Shown here piece after piece: positions 5,594 to 7,087 of a DNA stretch of 7,087 nucleotides (the first letter of the stretch is position 1; each line of letters starts with the position of its first letter). The notes below the pieces were generated by a model. It was not told where the DNA came from. It did not search any database and was given only the letters and a program-made list of their open reading frames with translations. A program made the position numbers and the translations under genes. The stretch is taken from the NCBI GenBank assembly GCA_947174085.1, contig CAMWHN010000113.1:1-7087 (forward strand), read 5' to 3'. The DNA comes from an uncultured Ruminococcus sp. GTDB lineage: Bacteria; Bacillota; Clostridia; Oscillospirales; Ruminococcaceae.

Positions 5594-6829
5594 ATGGAAA
5601 AATTAGCAGTGTTAGGCTGTGGAGTGGTTGGCTCTGGTGTGGTTGAATTATTTGAAAAAAATAAAGATTTAATTCAGAAACGTTGTGGTAAAAATCTTGA
5701 AATGGCGTATATTCTGGATTTGAGAGATTTTCCAGATAAGCCTTATGCCAATAAACTTGTCAAAAATATTGAAGTTATTTTAAACGACCCTGAAGTTACT
5801 GTAGTTGCGGAATGCATGGGCGGTGTAGAACCGGCATTTACATTTGTGAAATCTTGTCTGGAATGTGGTAAAAGCGTTGCGACTTCTAATAAAGAATTAG
5901 TTGCTTCTAAAGGCGATATTTTATTAAAAATCGCAAAAGAAAATTCTTGTAATTTCTTTTTTGAGGCAAGTGTTGGCGGTGCAATACCGATTATTAGACC
6001 GTTGCATAAATGCTTAATTGCAAATGAATTTTCTGCAATTGCCGGAATTTTAAACGGTACGACTAATTTTATTTTAAACAAAATGATTACAGCAGATATG
6101 GATTTTGCAACAGCTTTAGCTTTAGCACAAGAAAAAGGCTATGCAGAAAAAGACCCTACGGCTGACGTAGAAGGACATGACGCATGTAGAAAAATTTGTA
6201 TTTTGTCTTCGTTAGCGTTTGGAAAGCATGTATATCCGGAATCTGTTTATACAAAAGGCATTCGTGAAGTAGAATTGAAAGATACAAAACTTTGTGAAAA
6301 ATTAGGCTATGCAATTAAATTAATTGCAAGAGTACAAATGTTAGATAATCATAAAATTTTGCCGACTGTTATGCCAATGGCTGTGGAAGATGATAATTTA
6401 TTATCAGATGTCAATGGTGTGTATAATGCTGTTATGGTTCGAGGTGACGGTATCGGTAAAGCTATGTTCTATGGACGTGGCGCAGGTAAATTTCCGACAG
6501 CTAGTGCAGTATTAGGCGATATGATAGAAGAAGTGCAACTTACTGGGACAATTCCGACACAGACTTGGGAAAATGTAGGCAATACTGATTTTATAGAAGA
6601 TGTTTCAAAATTCTCAGCAAAATATTATTTCCGGACAACTTCCGCAGATGTAAAATTATTATCAGAAGTCTTTGGCGAAATTGCGAATCAAACAATTTCC
6701 ACAGACGAAGAGGAATTAGTATTTGTGACAGAAAATGCTATGAATCGCACGGAACTTGAAATTGCTATCAAAACTTTAGCACAAAAGGGTGTGCAAGTTT
6801 TGGCGCAATATCCGGTATTAGTTGCTTGA
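5594..6829 (+). CDS. hom: Homoserine dehydrogenase
   Basis: This 411-aa cytosolic enzyme (EC 1.1.1.3) reduces L-aspartate 4-semialdehyde to L-homoserine with NAD(P)H, the branch point to threonine and methionine. The nucleotide-binding loop is GCGVVG (8-13). TSNKELVA contains the conserved Lys100. EASVGGAIPII (124-134) and GILNGTTNFIL (151-161) are typical. The family signature runs 178-200 (AQEKGY, DPTADVEGHDACRK) with E185, D191, D196 and K200 in the expected catalytic and substrate positions, and GRGAGKFPTASAV (295-307) is present. The C-terminal part, about 344-411, looks like an ACT domain in position and length, but the usual DxPGVL effector motif is replaced by TSADVKLLSEVF. AAAGGA at 5577-5582 is the ribosome site, 11 nt before the ATG. 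It is the second gene of the operon and overlaps the next gene at its stop codon. It is slightly shorter than many Firmicute homologues (about 430 aa). Confidence 0.96.
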   Translation: MEKLAVLGCGVVGSGVVELFEKNKDLIQKRCGKNLEMAYILDLRDFPDKPYANKLVKNIEVILNDPEVTVVAECMGGVEPAFTFVKSCLECGKSVATSNKELVASKGDILLKIAKENSCNFFFEASVGGAIPIIRPLHKCLIANEFSAIAGILNGTTNFILNKMITADMDFATALALAQEKGYAEKDPTADVEGHDACRKICILSSLAFGKHVYPESVYTKGIREVELKDTKLCEKLGYAIKLIARVQMLDNHKILPTVMPMAVEDDNLLSDVNGVYNAVMVRGDGIGKAMFYGRGAGKFPTASAVLGDMIEEVQLTGTIPTQTWENVGNTDFIEDVSKFSAKYYFRTTSADVKLLSEVFGEIANQTISTDEEELVFVTENAMNRTELEIAIKTLAQKGVQVLAQYPVLVA

Positions 6830-7087
6830 ATAATTTGATTAAAAATATTTCTAAGATTCATACAACAGAACTTGGCATACAGCGCATTAAAAAAAATTTA
6901 AAACTAGAAACAAATGATGTGATTGCATTTTGCAGGGAAATTATTTTAGATAGCAATACAGGTATCTATCAAAAAGGCAAAAACTGGTATGCAGTTTCCG
7001 ATAATTATAATTGTAAAATTACAGTAAATGCGCATAGTTATACGATTATTACAGCTCATAGAACAAAAAATAATAAAGGCGTAAGAA
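6826..7087 (+). CDS. DUF3781-like small protein (3' end outside window)
   Basis: This open frame begins with TTG at 6826-6828 and continues to the window end (87 codons seen, no stop). It contains IHTTELGIQRIKKNL (11-25), KGKNWY (50-55) and ITVNAHSYTIITAHR (65-79), which I recognise as DUF3781. The function is unknown; no signal peptide or membrane segment is seen. The frame is open upstream only to 6760 and has no ATG, so TTG 6826 (or TTG 6835) is the likely start. The first choice matches the family N-terminus and overlaps the hom stop as TTGA. There is no good Shine-Dalgarno site, so translation probably depends on ribosomes finishing hom. Family members are about this long, so the true end is probably near. 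Confidence 0.78.
   Translation, partial: MNNLIKNISKIHTTELGIQRIKKNLKLETNDVIAFCREIILDSNTGIYQKGKNWYAVSDNYNCKITVNAHSYTIITAHRTKNNKGVR

Noticed and set aside
5743..6081. 112-codon minus-strand open frame inside hom
   Set aside because: Antisense to a clear homoserine dehydrogenase; no family match or initiation signal.

Overview
The window is AT-rich, uses strong Shine-Dalgarno sites and sigma-A-type promoters, and carries two secreted proteins that combine BspA-type leucine-rich repeats with a C-terminal type I dockerin. That combination, plus the pheB-hom pair and BirA-type control of bioY, suggests a gut or rumen Firmicute (Clostridia) of the Ruminococcus type. The genus is inferred from architecture, not from a marker gene.

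Layout: (1) 1-4000, + strand: two paralogous secreted LRR-dockerin genes (754 and 502 aa) in tandem, each behind an almost identical promoter-proximal leader and signal-peptide segment. A clear intrinsic terminator separates them. Their ends are nearly identical in DNA, while the repeat cores differ in number (about 21 versus 12). (2) 3981-4917, - strand: a two-gene unit of bioY (substrate-binding subunit of an ECF biotin transporter) and an overlapping, Cys-rich DUF1284-like gene. The DUF1284 gene converges on and overlaps the end of the second LRR gene. (3) 4918-5117: a 200-bp divergent control region with a near-perfect BirA-type operator overlapping the bioY -35 box, and a separate promoter facing the other way. 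(4) 5118-7087, + strand: a PheB-like ACT-domain protein, homoserine dehydrogenase (hom), and a DUF3781-like gene that starts inside the hom stop codon and runs off the window.

How the parts work together: the LRR-dockerin proteins are probably exported and docked onto cohesin-bearing scaffolds or the cell surface. The bioY unit should be switched on when biotin is scarce, and the DUF1284 protein would be co-produced with the transporter. The pheB-hom operon belongs to threonine/methionine biosynthesis from aspartate. The small ACT protein may be a regulatory partner, since the ACT-like tail of Hom lacks the usual effector-site signature.

The points most worth a second look are the biotin-controlled coupling of the uncharacterised DUF1284 protein to bioY, the conserved-ends/variable-core pattern of the LRR-dockerin pair, and the stop-start coupling of DUF3781 to hom. 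No phage, transposase, CRISPR, tRNA or rRNA was seen, and no intergenic stretch exceeds 300 bases.
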